This document shows positions 32,325-41,684 of a stretch of 60,513 nucleotides of DNA, piece after piece. The DNA is from an uncultured Eubacteriales bacterium (GTDB lineage: Bacteria; Bacillota; Clostridia; Christensenellales; CAG-917). A program made the translations under genes and the position numbers. The stretch is taken from assembly GCA_900548005.1 (NCBI GenBank), contig URIZ01000012.1, forward strand, positions 1 to 60,513. Reading direction: 5' to 3'. The notes below the pieces were generated by a model that did not search any database, was not told the DNA's origin, and saw nothing but the letters and a program-made list of their open reading frames with translations. Position 1 is the stretch's first letter; the number at the start of each line of letters is the position of its first letter.

Positions 32325-33863
32325 ATGGTTGACATTCACACTTCGCTGTACAATTTCATGCGCACGTATCGCACAAAAGACGGCACGACAGACGCCGTGA
32401 TACGTGGCTGCCACAAGATGACCTACGAGCGATTTTTCAAGGAAATCGACAGGGTGGCAGGCGGTCTTTTCAAGGCGGGCGTGAGAAAGGGCGACGTTGT
32501 GATGATTGCTCTTCCCAACATCCAGCAGAGCATAATCGCAACCTACGCTTGTTCGAGAATCGGAGCGATTGCGTCGATGATTCATCCAAAACTCTCCGCG
32601 GACGAATTTGAGTCCGCTGTCAAAAAACTTCACCCCAAAGTCGTGTTTTTGAGCGACGTGAACAGGCTTGCGTATTTTGCTCGTTGCCACGGAGCAAGAA
32701 GGGTGCTTTGCCACTTTTGCTCGTATGACTACATCGGTCTGCCGCGCTCGAAATATTTTGAGCCATACGACGGCGACGGTGAAGATATTATGTTTTATAT
32801 GCAATCGGGCGGCACGTCCGGCGAGCCGAAAACGGTTGCGATTTCTTCAAGATGCGCCAATGCGATGGCATACAATTTGCTCACTCGTCTCGATGACAAG
32901 TTCGACAGCCACAACGCTATGCTTGTTGTCCTTCCGATGTTTCACGGCTTTGGGCTTTGCGTGGGGATGCACGCCGCTATATGCACGGATATGCACGTTG
33001 TTTTGCAACCCATATTCAATGCAAAACGCACGACAAGGATAATCAAAAAGCACAAAATAACCACAATTCTCGCCGTGCCGCGCATGGTGCAAAAGCTGCT
33101 TGCGTGCGATGAGTTCAGAGGAGAAGGCATATCTTCGATAGAAGACGTGTTTGTGGGTGGCGACACCGTTGACAAAGAGCTTGTTGGCAAATTTGACGAG
33201 CGCATGAAAGAGTGTGGCGGCAAGGGTACGTTGTCCCCGGGATACGGGCTTACGGAAACGGCAAGCGTATGCACGGTCACAAAGTCCGATTTTGTGGACG
33301 GCAGCGTGGGCAAGCCGCTTGAAAACGTGTTTGTCAAGATTGTCGACGATGAGTTGAAACAAGTGCCTGTCGGCAGCGTTGGCGAATTGCTTGTCAGCGG
33401 TGAGCAAATGATGTCGGGCTATGTCGGTGACGAAGAAGCGACAAAGAAAGCTCTCATCAGCCTTGACGGCAAGACGTGGGTGCGCACGGGCGACTATTTC
33501 AAGCAAGACGAGCAAGGCAGGCTGTTCTTTATGGGGCGCAAAAAACGCCTTATCAAGATATCGGGCATCAACGTCTTTCCCACCGAGATAGAAAAGGTGG
33601 TCAAGGAGTTGCCGTTTATTGACGAATGTGCGTGCATAGAATATCGCGTCAAGGGCAAGCCGTTCATCAAGGTGCTTGTGGAAGGCGAGATAAGCGACAG
33701 CCAAAAGCAAGCGGTGATCGCGCACGTTGCAAAACGTATGTCGCATTGGAACATTCCCGGATGCGTTGAATGTGTTAAAGAATTTCCGAGAACCAAAATC
33801 GGAAAAATCGATATAAAGGGGTTAAATTATGAATTTGGCAAGGATACGCAAGGCGGTCAATAA
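32325..33863 (+). CDS. AMP-forming acyl-CoA ligase-like enzyme
   Basis: The protein has 512 residues from the ATG at 32325. ANL-superfamily motifs are MQSGGTSGEPKTVAIS (A3), GYGLTETASV (A5), WVRTGDYF (A7) and the catalytic Lys in PRTKIGKID (A10). It adenylates a carboxylic acid, probably a fatty acid, and likely transfers it to CoA. The GlpA-like gene starts inside its 3' end (35-base overlap), so it is the first gene of the six-gene operon whose last member is AGPS-like. An acyl donor for DHAP acylation would fit, but the substrate is inferred. Confidence 0.82.
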   Translation: MVDIHTSLYNFMRTYRTKDGTTDAVIRGCHKMTYERFFKEIDRVAGGLFKAGVRKGDVVMIALPNIQQSIIATYACSRIGAIASMIHPKLSADEFESAVKKLHPKVVFLSDVNRLAYFARCHGARRVLCHFCSYDYIGLPRSKYFEPYDGDGEDIMFYMQSGGTSGEPKTVAISSRCANAMAYNLLTRLDDKFDSHNAMLVVLPMFHGFGLCVGMHAAICTDMHVVLQPIFNAKRTTRIIKKHKITTILAVPRMVQKLLACDEFRGEGISSIEDVFVGGDTVDKELVGKFDERMKECGGKGTLSPGYGLTETASVCTVTKSDFVDGSVGKPLENVFVKIVDDELKQVPVGSVGELLVSGEQMMSGYVGDEEATKKALISLDGKTWVRTGDYFKQDEQGRLFFMGRKKRLIKISGINVFPTEIEKVVKELPFIDECACIEYRVKGKPFIKVLVEGEISDSQKQAVIAHVAKRMSHWNIPGCVECVKEFPRTKIGKIDIKGLNYEFGKDTQGGQ

Positions 33864-35565
33864 GATCGCCCCGTCCGTAACTGTCGAAGAGTGGCGCGGT
33901 TGCGTTCGCCTGACGGGTGAATGTGACGACTGGGCAACTATCTACAAGTGCGGAATCGCCGCCGTTGACAAGCACTCGCTTGGCGTTCTCAACGACGTGA
34001 AACTCAAGGGCTTCCATGAAGAGCCCAAAAAACCGACGCTCAAAGACAATGCAATCGACGGTCAAAGACCCGACGTTCTCGTCATCGGCGGCGGTATCGC
34101 GGGATGTTCGGTGTTGAGAGAGCTTTCAAGGCTCGATCTTGACGTTCTTCTCGTGGAGAAAGCAAACGACGTGGCAACGGGCGCGTCCGGTCGTAATGAC
34201 GGCTGCATCCACCCGGGCATCGACCTTCACAAAGGGCAACTCAAGCTCAAATACGTCCTTAAAGGCAACGAGCAGTACAGACAACTCGTCAAAGATCTGG
34301 GGCTCGAACTCAAGCCGAGCGGACAAACGTTTATATTCTCTACGCATTGGGAAAACGCAATCGTTTCGCCTCTTTTCTGGCTCAAATCGAAAATTATCGG
34401 CGTTCCCGGCGTAAAACATCTCACTGCAAAACAATTGAAAGAAATGGAGCCCAATCCGCCCAAGTGGGCAAAGGGCGCAATGTTCATGTCTTCGGGAGGC
34501 ATAATTTCGCCGTACAAGACAACCATTGCTCTTTGCGACAATGCAATCCAAAACGGCGCGAGAGTGTCGCTCAACACCATAGTTGAAGGCATGGACGTCA
34601 AGGACGGCAAGATCGTTGCGGTGCACACAAATCGCGGTACGGTGTATCCCAAGGCGGTTGTCAACTGCGCAGGCATCTATTCCGACGTCATCGCGGATAT
34701 GGCAGGGGACAGAACGTTCACCATTCACCCCAGAAAAGGCACGGACATCATTCTTGACAAGAAAAAAGTCGGCTATGCGTTCTCGTCTTTTGCGCGCAGC
34801 TATTTTGCTCCGCTTCCCAAGGAGAACCAACCCGAACACAAAGAGCAGGTCGGACACACCAAGGGCGGTGGCGTCATGCGCACGGTGGACGGCAACATTC
34901 TCGTTGGTCCGGACGCTCACGAAGTGCCGTCAAGAGAAGACTACTCAACGAGCATGAGCGACATCAACAACATCATCAAAAAGCAACAACTTGCTCAACC
35001 CTTGCTCAACAAGGGCGACATCATCACCTACTTCTCGGGCACGCGCGCTGCGACCTATGAAGAAGACTTTGTCGTGCGCAGGGGCATATTCACGAGCAAT
35101 ATTTATGAAGTTGCGGGCATTCAATCTCCCGGCATCACCGCCGCTCCCGCAATCGCGTGCGACATCAGAGATTGGGTGAAGGAAGATCTCAAAGCAAAGA
35201 ACAAGACCAACTTCAATCCTATCTACAAGCACACCCCCAGACTTGCCAATCTCCCCGAAAAAGAGCGAGAAGCGTACATCAAGAAGAACGGCGACTACGG
35301 CGAGATCATTTGCCGCTGCGAAGAAGTCAGCAAGGGCGAGATCATCGACGCTCTCAACAGTCCGCTCAAAGTGGCAACCATTGACGGTATCAAGCGCAGA
35401 GTGCGCCCCGGCATGGGAAGATGCCAAGGCGGATTCTGTTCTCCGCTCGTTGCAAAGATCATCGCAGAGCATGAAGGCATAAAAATCGAAGACGTGCTCA
35501 AAGGTGACGAAGGCAGCGTGGTCGTGTACGGCGACACCAAAGGCGTGAAGGGGGCAGAGAAATGA
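33829..35565 (+). CDS. GlpA-like FAD-dependent glycerol-3-phosphate oxidoreductase
   Basis: The protein has 578 residues. Residues ~1-70 form a small domain resembling BON (CVRLTGECDDWATIYKCG ... GVLNDVKLKG), unusual for this family. The DAO-type FAD domain begins at DVLVIGGGIAGCSVLREL. The C-terminus has a BFD-like [2Fe-2S] domain (ICRCEEVSKGEI and RRVRPGMGRCQGGFC). This layout matches the catalytic subunit of anaerobic G3P dehydrogenase, which makes DHAP. It is followed by GlpB-like and DUF1667 partners, the usual clostridial trio. AAAGGGG lies 10 bases upstream. D-amino-acid or other hydroxy-acid oxidation is a less likely alternative. Confidence 0.82.
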   Translation: MNLARIRKAVNKIAPSVTVEEWRGCVRLTGECDDWATIYKCGIAAVDKHSLGVLNDVKLKGFHEEPKKPTLKDNAIDGQRPDVLVIGGGIAGCSVLRELSRLDLDVLLVEKANDVATGASGRNDGCIHPGIDLHKGQLKLKYVLKGNEQYRQLVKDLGLELKPSGQTFIFSTHWENAIVSPLFWLKSKIIGVPGVKHLTAKQLKEMEPNPPKWAKGAMFMSSGGIISPYKTTIALCDNAIQNGARVSLNTIVEGMDVKDGKIVAVHTNRGTVYPKAVVNCAGIYSDVIADMAGDRTFTIHPRKGTDIILDKKKVGYAFSSFARSYFAPLPKENQPEHKEQVGHTKGGGVMRTVDGNILVGPDAHEVPSREDYSTSMSDINNIIKKQQLAQPLLNKGDIITYFSGTRAATYEEDFVVRRGIFTSNIYEVAGIQSPGITAAPAIACDIRDWVKEDLKAKNKTNFNPIYKHTPRLANLPEKEREAYIKKNGDYGEIICRCEEVSKGEIIDALNSPLKVATIDGIKRRVRPGMGRCQGGFCSPLVAKIIAEHEGIKIEDVLKGDEGSVVVYGDTKGVKGAEK

Positions 35566-36809
35566 GAAATTACGACGTTATCGTTATAGGCGGCGGTCCT
35601 GCAGGTCTTTCGGCGGCGCAAAGCGCATGCGAAAAAGGCGGCAAAGTCGCAATTATTGAAAGAGAAGCAAGACTCGGCGGCATACTCAAACAATGCGTGC
35701 ACGACGGTTTCGGTCTTATCCGTTTCGGCGAAAAGCTCGCAGGTCCCGAGTATAGCGAAAGATACATCGATTTTGTCAGAGAGCTTGACATCGACGCTTT
35801 CACGCTCACTTTCGTCACGAAAATCGAGAAGAAAGACGGCGGATTTGTCATCAGCGCGGTGTCCAAAGACGGCATTGAAAAGTTCTTTACAAAAGCAATC
35901 GTTTTGGCAACGGGTTGCAGAGAGCGCACGGCAAAACAAGTGCTCATCCAAGGCACTCGTCCAAGCGGCGTATTCACGGCAGGCACGGCGCAAAACTTTG
36001 TCAACTTGCAAGGCAAGCTCCCCACAAAGAAGTGCGTCATTTTGGGCAGCGGCGACATCGGTCTTATCATGGCTCGCCGTCTAACCCTCGAAGGCGCAAC
36101 GGTGGAAGGCGTGTATGAAGTCAAACCCACTCCGAGCGGACTTACGAGAAACATTCACCAATGCTTGCACGATTTTGACATTCCGCTCTATTTGTCGCAC
36201 ACCGTGACAAGAGTGTTCGGTCAAGACAGATTGGAAGCGGTGGAGGTTGCAAAAGTTGACGACAAGATGAATCCGATAAAGGGCACGGAAAGACGCATAG
36301 ATTGTGACGCGCTCATCCTGTCGGTCGGTCTTATCCCCGAAAACGAGCTTGCCGAAAGTCTTGGAGTCAAGATCAATCCCTTCACCAAAGGCGCGGATTG
36401 CGATCAGACGTATATGTCATCTCTTGACGGCGTTTTTTCGGCAGGAAACGCACTTAATGTGTTCGATTTGGTCGATTATGTGTCGGAATGTGCAAAAGAC
36501 GCAGGCGCAAACGCGGTGGATTTCAAGCCGTCCGGCAGAAGCGTTCGCATAGAAAAAGGCAAAGGACTTTTGAGTTTCGTGCCGCACAGAATCGACGTTG
36601 ACAAGCCTTGCGACAAGGTGGTGTTGTTCTTCCGCGCCGCAAAGGATATGGACAAAGCAACGCTCTACATCAGCGTGGACGGCAACGAAGTGTTCAAGAA
36701 GAATTTCGCATTCTTGCGTCCGCCCGAGATGCAAAGACTCGAGATAGATTTCTCCAAGTTCGGCATCACGGCAAATTCAAAAATCGAGATAAAGGTGGAA
36801 GAAAAATAA
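35562..36809 (+). CDS. FAD/NAD(P)-binding oxidoreductase, electron-transfer partner of the GlpA-like protein
   Basis: The protein has 415 residues. FAD-binding begins at YDVIVIGGGPAGLSAAQSA, with an ATGCRERTAK motif, a second nucleotide-binding site (CVILGSGDIGLIMARRL) and GVFSAGNAL. The C-terminal ~75 residues (HRIDVDKPCDKVVLFFRA...) form a small beta domain seen in clostridial homologues. It overlaps the GlpA-like gene by 4 bases (ATGA) and the DUF1667 gene by one, implying a stoichiometric complex. It presumably passes electrons from G3P oxidation to NAD(P)+ or another carrier. Confidence 0.85.
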   Translation: MRNYDVIVIGGGPAGLSAAQSACEKGGKVAIIEREARLGGILKQCVHDGFGLIRFGEKLAGPEYSERYIDFVRELDIDAFTLTFVTKIEKKDGGFVISAVSKDGIEKFFTKAIVLATGCRERTAKQVLIQGTRPSGVFTAGTAQNFVNLQGKLPTKKCVILGSGDIGLIMARRLTLEGATVEGVYEVKPTPSGLTRNIHQCLHDFDIPLYLSHTVTRVFGQDRLEAVEVAKVDDKMNPIKGTERRIDCDALILSVGLIPENELAESLGVKINPFTKGADCDQTYMSSLDGVFSAGNALNVFDLVDYVSECAKDAGANAVDFKPSGRSVRIEKGKGLLSFVPHRIDVDKPCDKVVLFFRAAKDMDKATLYISVDGNEVFKKNFAFLRPPEMQRLEIDFSKFGITANSKIEIKVEEK

Positions 36810-37144
36810 TGGAACTGGTGTGTATAGTGTGTCCGCGCGGATGCAGAATCAATGTGGAAAACGGAGTGGTTTCGGGCAACGGTTGCAAAAGGGGAGAAGC
36901 GTTTGCGCTCTCCGAGATGACTTGCCCCATGCGCACGGTTTGCTCAACGGTGGCAACGACGTTTGAAGACTATCCCGTTCTTCCCGTCAGAACAAACGGA
37001 GAAATCCCCAAAGACAAGATACAAGACCTTATGAAAGAGATCAACGCGGTCGTGGTTGACAAAAAAATCAAGCGCGGCGACGTTGTCATTGAAAAGGTTG
37101 TCGGCACGGACGTCGACGTTGTGGCAAGCGCGTCTATTTATTAA
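36809..37144 (+). CDS. DUF1667 protein, small Cys-rich subunit of the G3P oxidoreductase
   Basis: The protein has 111 residues from the ATG that overlaps the previous stop (TAATG). The N-terminus ELVCIVCPRGCRINVE ... GNGCKRG gives a four-Cys motif able to bind an iron-sulfur cluster; a later TCPMRTVCSTV segment is typical of the family. DUF1667 proteins regularly follow the GlpA/GlpB-like pair in clostridia and are thought to be their electron-transfer subunit. That role is inferred from context. Confidence 0.85.
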   Translation: MELVCIVCPRGCRINVENGVVSGNGCKRGEAFALSEMTCPMRTVCSTVATTFEDYPVLPVRTNGEIPKDKIQDLMKEINAVVVDKKIKRGDVVIEKVVGTDVDVVASASIY

Positions 37145-37210
37145 GGAAAAGACAATTGGATCGCCGAGCGGTAAGGGGCTTGGCGAGAAAAAAGATAATA
37201 GGAGAAAATT

Positions 37211-38788
37211 ATGAGAGAACCACTTGTGTTGACGATAGATTTCGGCACGCAAAGCGTCAGAGCCATGCTTTTTGACAAGTACGGCAAAGACTACGGCAAG
37301 GAAAAAGTGCATTTCAAACAACCCTATTTCTCAAAGGAGATAGGTTGGGCAGAGCAGACTCCCGAGTTTTATTGGGACAGGCTCAAAGAAGCCACTCTCG
37401 GTCTTAAAGCGCAGTGTGCGGATCTTTGGGACGATATAAAAGCAGTTGTCGTCACAACCATAAGGGACACCGCCGTCATCGTTGACAAGGACGGCAAACC
37501 CCTTCGCGACATCATCTTGTGGCTCGACCAAAGAGAAGTCAAGGACGCAGACAAGACAAGATTCGGCGCAGGTTTCAAATCACTCCTTCGACTGATCAAC
37601 ATGTACGACATGGCGGCGGCGCAATGCAAAACGTCCGCTTGCAACTGGGTGCATGAGTATGAGCCGGAAGTGTGGAAAAAGATGCACAAATTCTTGATGT
37701 TTTCAGGGTATATGACGTATAGGCTCACGGGCGTTATGAAAGACTCCGTTGCCAACCAAATCGGGCATATCCCCTTTGACTACAAGCAAAAGACGTGGCA
37801 AGGCGCGCACGCAATCACCGCTCCGATATTCGATTTGAAAGCGGAGAATATGTGCGAACTTGTAGAACCCGGCACAATCATCGGTTATATCACCGAAGAA
37901 GCCGGCAGAGATCTTGGCATCAAGCCGGGATTGCCGCTCATCGCGTCAGGCTCGGACAAGGGCTGCGAAACTCTCGGATCGGGCTGTGTCGACTCAACGG
38001 GCGCGTCGCTCTCGCTCGGCACGACCGCAACCGTGCAAATGACCACCGACAAGTATGTCGAGCCCGAACCGTTTGTGCCGTCCTACCCGGCGGTGCTGCC
38101 CGGCAAGTACAATCCCGAAGTGGAAATCTACCGCGGATATTGGATGCTGTCTTGGTTCAAGAACGAGTTTGCGCACAAGGAAGTCAAGGAAGCGGCGGAG
38201 CTCGGCATATCGGCGGAAGAGTTGCTCAACAAGCACCTTCAAGACGTTCCCCCGGGATGCGAAGGGCTCATCCTTCAGCCCTATTGGACGCCGGGCATCA
38301 AACACCCCAACGCAAGGGGCGCGATTCTCGGATTTGCCGATTGCCACACCCGCGCGCACATCTACCGTGCGATTATAGAAGGTATCGCCTTCGGCTTGTA
38401 TGACGGGCTGTTGTCCATACAGCGCAAGACCAAAATCAAAGTGGAGTTCATCGCGGTTTCGGGCGGCGGAAGTTCCAGTGACGAGATTTGCCAAATCACC
38501 GCCAACATCATGGGCGTGCCGGTAAGACGCGCGCAAACCTATGAAACGTCGTCGCTCGGCGCGGCAATCACCGCATTCACGGGACTCGGAGTGTACAAAT
38601 CCTTTGAAGATGCGGCAAAGAACATGGTGCAAATCTCCAAGGAGTTCAAGCCCGATATGAAAGAGCACGATTTGTACAACAAGCTCTACAATCGTATCTA
38701 TCGCCGCATCTATCCCAACAACAAGAAACTCTATGACGATCTGAAAGTCATTCTTCGCTCGGCAAAACCCGAAAGCGAACAACACTGA
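37211..38788 (+). CDS. FGGY-family kinase of uncertain substrate
   Basis: The protein has 525 residues. FGGY signatures are LTIDFGTQSVRAMLFDKYG, ILWLDQREV, SGSDKGCETLGSG, SLSLGTTATVQM and the C-terminal AVSGGGSSSDEICQITANIMG. The conserved catalytic Asp is that of the WLDQRE/SDKG regions. It is not a standard GlpK by motif and is longer. In an operon with G3P oxidase and AGPS-like genes, glycerol, dihydroxyacetone or an alkylglycerol are candidate acceptors (inference). AGGAG precedes the ATG. A 155-base gap leads to the AGPS-like gene. Confidence 0.82.
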   Translation: MREPLVLTIDFGTQSVRAMLFDKYGKDYGKEKVHFKQPYFSKEIGWAEQTPEFYWDRLKEATLGLKAQCADLWDDIKAVVVTTIRDTAVIVDKDGKPLRDIILWLDQREVKDADKTRFGAGFKSLLRLINMYDMAAAQCKTSACNWVHEYEPEVWKKMHKFLMFSGYMTYRLTGVMKDSVANQIGHIPFDYKQKTWQGAHAITAPIFDLKAENMCELVEPGTIIGYITEEAGRDLGIKPGLPLIASGSDKGCETLGSGCVDSTGASLSLGTTATVQMTTDKYVEPEPFVPSYPAVLPGKYNPEVEIYRGYWMLSWFKNEFAHKEVKEAAELGISAEELLNKHLQDVPPGCEGLILQPYWTPGIKHPNARGAILGFADCHTRAHIYRAIIEGIAFGLYDGLLSIQRKTKIKVEFIAVSGGGSSSDEICQITANIMGVPVRRAQTYETSSLGAAITAFTGLGVYKSFEDAAKNMVQISKEFKPDMKEHDLYNKLYNRIYRRIYPNNKKLYDDLKVILRSAKPESEQH

Positions 38789-38943
38789 CAAACGACAGGC
38801 TGTCAAAAGGGCAGTCGCAAGCAAAAAAAGCGCGCGAAAAGCAATATCTTGATGCGCGCCGTACAACACGAAAAAACAAAAAAATAAATAAAATGGGTTT
38901 TATCTTGTCGAAAGTGACAGATAAAGCACGATTTGGAGGAATT

Positions 38944-40656
38944 ATGTCAAAACCCTACAAGGACTTTGAACCGAAATGGATCACTCAAGCACCCGACAAA
39001 AAGTCGTTCCGTGCTATCATGAAATGGGGCGACCCCGCAATCTACAAAGCACCCAAAGAAGGTCTTTACAAGTTGATCAAACAACAATTCGATTTGACCG
39101 ACGACGACTTCAAGAAAATGGTTGACACGGGTGAAGATATTTGCGACGTGCATGTTGAGAGCGCGCTCACAAAAGAACAAATCGACGCAATCAGCGCAAT
39201 TGTCGGCAAGGAAAACGCAACCACCGATGATTTTGAAAGAGTGCGTCTTGCATACGGCAAAACCATGATCGACATCATGCGCCTTAGAAAAGGCATTGTC
39301 GAAAACGTGCCGGATATCGTTGTCTATCCGAGCACTTCCGATCAAATCGAAGGTCTTGTCAAATACGCCGATGCAAACGGCATCAAGATCTACGTCCACG
39401 CAGGCGGATCGAGCGTCACGCGCGGCACAGAGCCTATGGTGTCTCCCAACATCATGATCGACATCAGCAAGAACTTCAACAAAGTCATCGCTTTCAACGA
39501 AGTCAACTCCACAATCACCGTTCAACCCGGCATCAGCGGTCCGGATCTTGAAAAGATTCTCAACAACGCTCCCGAAAACTTCGGCACATCCAAGAGATAC
39601 ACCTGCGGTCACTTCCCGCAATCGTTTGAGTATTCTTGCGTGGGCGGCTGGGTTGTCACTCGCGGCAGCGGTCAAAACTCCACCTACTACGGATGCGCGG
39701 CAGACCTTGTTCTCAAACAAGAGTACGTCACCCCGATTGGCAGAATCGTCACCGACAATGCGCCAAGAAAGGCAACGGGCCCCGACATCAACCAAATCAT
39801 GATGGGCAGCGAAGGATGCTTCGGAATTCTCACCGAAGTCACGCTCAAAGTGTTCACGCTCTCCAAGAAACACAGAAAATTCTCCTTCATGTTCCCCACG
39901 TGGGAAGACGGTATGGCAGTCATGCGCGAAGTCATGCAAGGCGAGTTCGGACATCCGTCAGCATTCAGACTCTCCGACGCAGAAGAAACGGATATGATGA
40001 GCCACATGTACGGCATCATCGGCTCTCCGCTTGAACCCATTCTTGCCGCAAAGGGCTACAAACAACATTCAAGATGCTTGCTTTTGGGCTTCACGGACGG
40101 CGAAGACGGCTATCAAAAGAACGTCGTGAAAAACATCAAGAAGATTGCAAGAAAGTATCACGGACTCTATCTCACAGGATACGTCACGACCGCTTGGGAA
40201 CACGGCAGATTCAGCGATCCGTATCTTAGAGACACCATTCAAGACTACGGCATCATCATCGACACGCTCGAATGTGCCGTCAACTGGGACAACATGGCAA
40301 AAGTGCACGACGAAGTGCGCAAAGTCGTCAAGGCATGGCCGAAGGCGATCTGCACATGCCACATCTCGCACAGCTATCCCAACGGCGCAAACCTCTACTT
40401 CATCTTCATCATCAAGACGACCGACCTTGACGCGTTCAAGAAATATCACTCGTCCATCCTTGAAGCAATCATGAAGTCAGGCGCGGCACTTTCGCACCAC
40501 CACGGCATCGGCAAGCTCTTTGCGCCCTTCCTTGAAGGCTCGATCGGCACCCCGTCCCTTGACGTGCTCAAAGCACTCAAAAAGCACTTTGACCCCAACA
40601 ACACGCTCAACCCGGGCGGCACGCTTGCTCTTGACGAGCATCCTGCCAATTTCTAA
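38944..40656 (+). CDS. Alkyl-dihydroxyacetone-phosphate synthase (AGPS)-like FAD enzyme
   Basis: The protein has 570 residues from the ATG at 38944 (GGAGGA 5 bases upstream; the longer frame from 38893 lacks one). The VAO/PCMH-type FAD domain has VHAGGSSVTRGTEP (~151-164) and TCGHFPQSFEYSCVGGWVVT (220-239), very close to the matching stretch in eukaryotic AGPS. The AGPS active-site triad motif is present as LSHHHGIGK (H518-520), followed by KKHFDPNN. Lactate/glycolate oxidases instead have EHGIG. AGPS swaps the acyl chain of acyl-DHAP for a fatty alcohol, the step that makes the ether bond. It is the last gene of the operon; a terminator follows. Confidence 0.85.
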   Translation: MSKPYKDFEPKWITQAPDKKSFRAIMKWGDPAIYKAPKEGLYKLIKQQFDLTDDDFKKMVDTGEDICDVHVESALTKEQIDAISAIVGKENATTDDFERVRLAYGKTMIDIMRLRKGIVENVPDIVVYPSTSDQIEGLVKYADANGIKIYVHAGGSSVTRGTEPMVSPNIMIDISKNFNKVIAFNEVNSTITVQPGISGPDLEKILNNAPENFGTSKRYTCGHFPQSFEYSCVGGWVVTRGSGQNSTYYGCAADLVLKQEYVTPIGRIVTDNAPRKATGPDINQIMMGSEGCFGILTEVTLKVFTLSKKHRKFSFMFPTWEDGMAVMREVMQGEFGHPSAFRLSDAEETDMMSHMYGIIGSPLEPILAAKGYKQHSRCLLLGFTDGEDGYQKNVVKNIKKIARKYHGLYLTGYVTTAWEHGRFSDPYLRDTIQDYGIIIDTLECAVNWDNMAKVHDEVRKVVKAWPKAICTCHISHSYPNGANLYFIFIIKTTDLDAFKKYHSSILEAIMKSGAALSHHHGIGKLFAPFLEGSIGTPSLDVLKALKKHFDPNNTLNPGGTLALDEHPANF

Positions 40657-40689
40657 GCAAAACGGCTTTTGGCGACAAATAAATGAAAA

Positions 40690-40726
40690 AATTGCGTAAG
40701 GCTTGCCTTGCGCAATTTTTTTTTGT
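40690..40726 (+). terminator. Terminator of the AGPS operon
   Basis: A 13-base stem AATTGCGTAAGGC/GCCTTGCGCAATT with one G-T pair and a 2-base loop, followed by nine T residues, 34 bases after the AGPS-like stop codon. Confidence 0.95.
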
Positions 40727-41208
40727 GTCAAACGGCTTGCCCTTTGACTTCAAGCGGATGTTGTTTTATATTCAAACAATTTGCCATAGGCAGGGGAGTG
40801 GCTGTGCGTGTTGTGGAATTGAATATCGGATATGCAAAAATGCGCATACGTCAATGCTTTCAATTGTCATTATATGCAGATATGTGCAAGAGATTTTTGG
40901 GTTTTTAGGACAAATGCACATCGGTGAAGACGAGCATATTTGCAAAAATGAACATATTTGCATTTTCACGTTCAATCAAGTGTCGTTTTGCACCATTTTT
41001 CGACAGTGGATTTAATCGTTGAAAACATCTGCGGCTCGATTGGTGAAAAATTGAAATGCCGTTTGCCGTTTCGATTGGCACAAAAAGGCAACTTGCGCAA
41101 TGACGAAAAGACCGCATTGAATGTGGTCGATGTTTTTCCTATTTTGTGCCGTGAACGGTTAAACGTGAAAAATTTTAATTATTGAACGATGATGTTAATA
41201 ACTTATGA
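40727..41208. other. Gene-free region with ATGCGCA/CATATTTGCA words
   Basis: No convincing gene. It contains repeated short words (TATGCAAAAATGCGCATACG near 40830; CATATTTGCA twice at about 40935-40960) that recur in the murC downstream region at 43095-43205. The second half is featureless. It may be decayed sequence. Confidence 0.4.
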
Positions 41209-41478
41209 TTATTCTTCGTCTTCTTTCACTTGTTGGTATTTTGCGAAAATTGCATTTTTGATGATTTCGCGCGTTTCGGAATTGATGGGGTGAATGATGT
41301 CCCTATACGTTCCGTCAGGAGTTTTTCTTGACGGCATAGCGATGAAATCTCCGCCTTCTCCGCTGAGAATTTTGATGTCGTGGATGGCGATGCAGTCGTC
41401 AATGACAATGGATGCAACCGCTTTGAGTTTGCTGTCGGCGTTTACTAATCTAATCTTAATATCTGTGATGTCAAACAT
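41209..41478 (-). CDS. spoVG: Septation/sporulation regulator SpoVG
   Basis: The protein has 89 residues, the normal length. The family is clear from MFDITDIKIRLV, ASIVIDDCIAIHDIKIL and FIAMPSRKTPDGTYRDIIHP. SpoVG is a small DNA/RNA-binding regulator affecting sporulation, septation and capsule in Firmicutes. GGGAGG lies 9 bases upstream of the ATG. It is a single gene, divergent from murC. Confidence 0.96.
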   Translation of the reverse strand: MFDITDIKIRLVNADSKLKAVASIVIDDCIAIHDIKILSGEGGDFIAMPSRKTPDGTYRDIIHPINSETREIIKNAIFAKYQQVKEDEE

Positions 41479-41508
41479 AATCTAGCCTCCCAATGAATTG
41501 ATAAAGAT

Positions 41509-41537
41509 ATTATCGCATTATTGTTGAAATTTAGCAA
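41509..41537 (-). promoter_or_regulatory. Promoter of spoVG
   Basis: On the minus strand TTGCTA (41537-41532), 17-base spacer, GATAAT (41514-41509). It looks sigma-A-like; I see no good sigma-H pattern, which controls spoVG in Bacillus. Confidence 0.5.
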
Positions 41538-41684
41538 TAGTTATTTGACAATTTGTTAATATTTGTTGAAAAAAGCCGAAAAAATATTTCACAATAAACC
41601 GCAGGTTTAGTGAAAAACCGAGATAAATCGTGAAATCGTGCAAAATGGCAGTACGATTTTGCAAGCCGATACATATATTGAACT

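Noticed and set aside
38893..38943. 17-residue N-terminal extension of the AGPS-like protein
   Set aside because: The ATG at 38893 lacks a ribosome site, while GGAGGA lies directly before the ATG at 38944.
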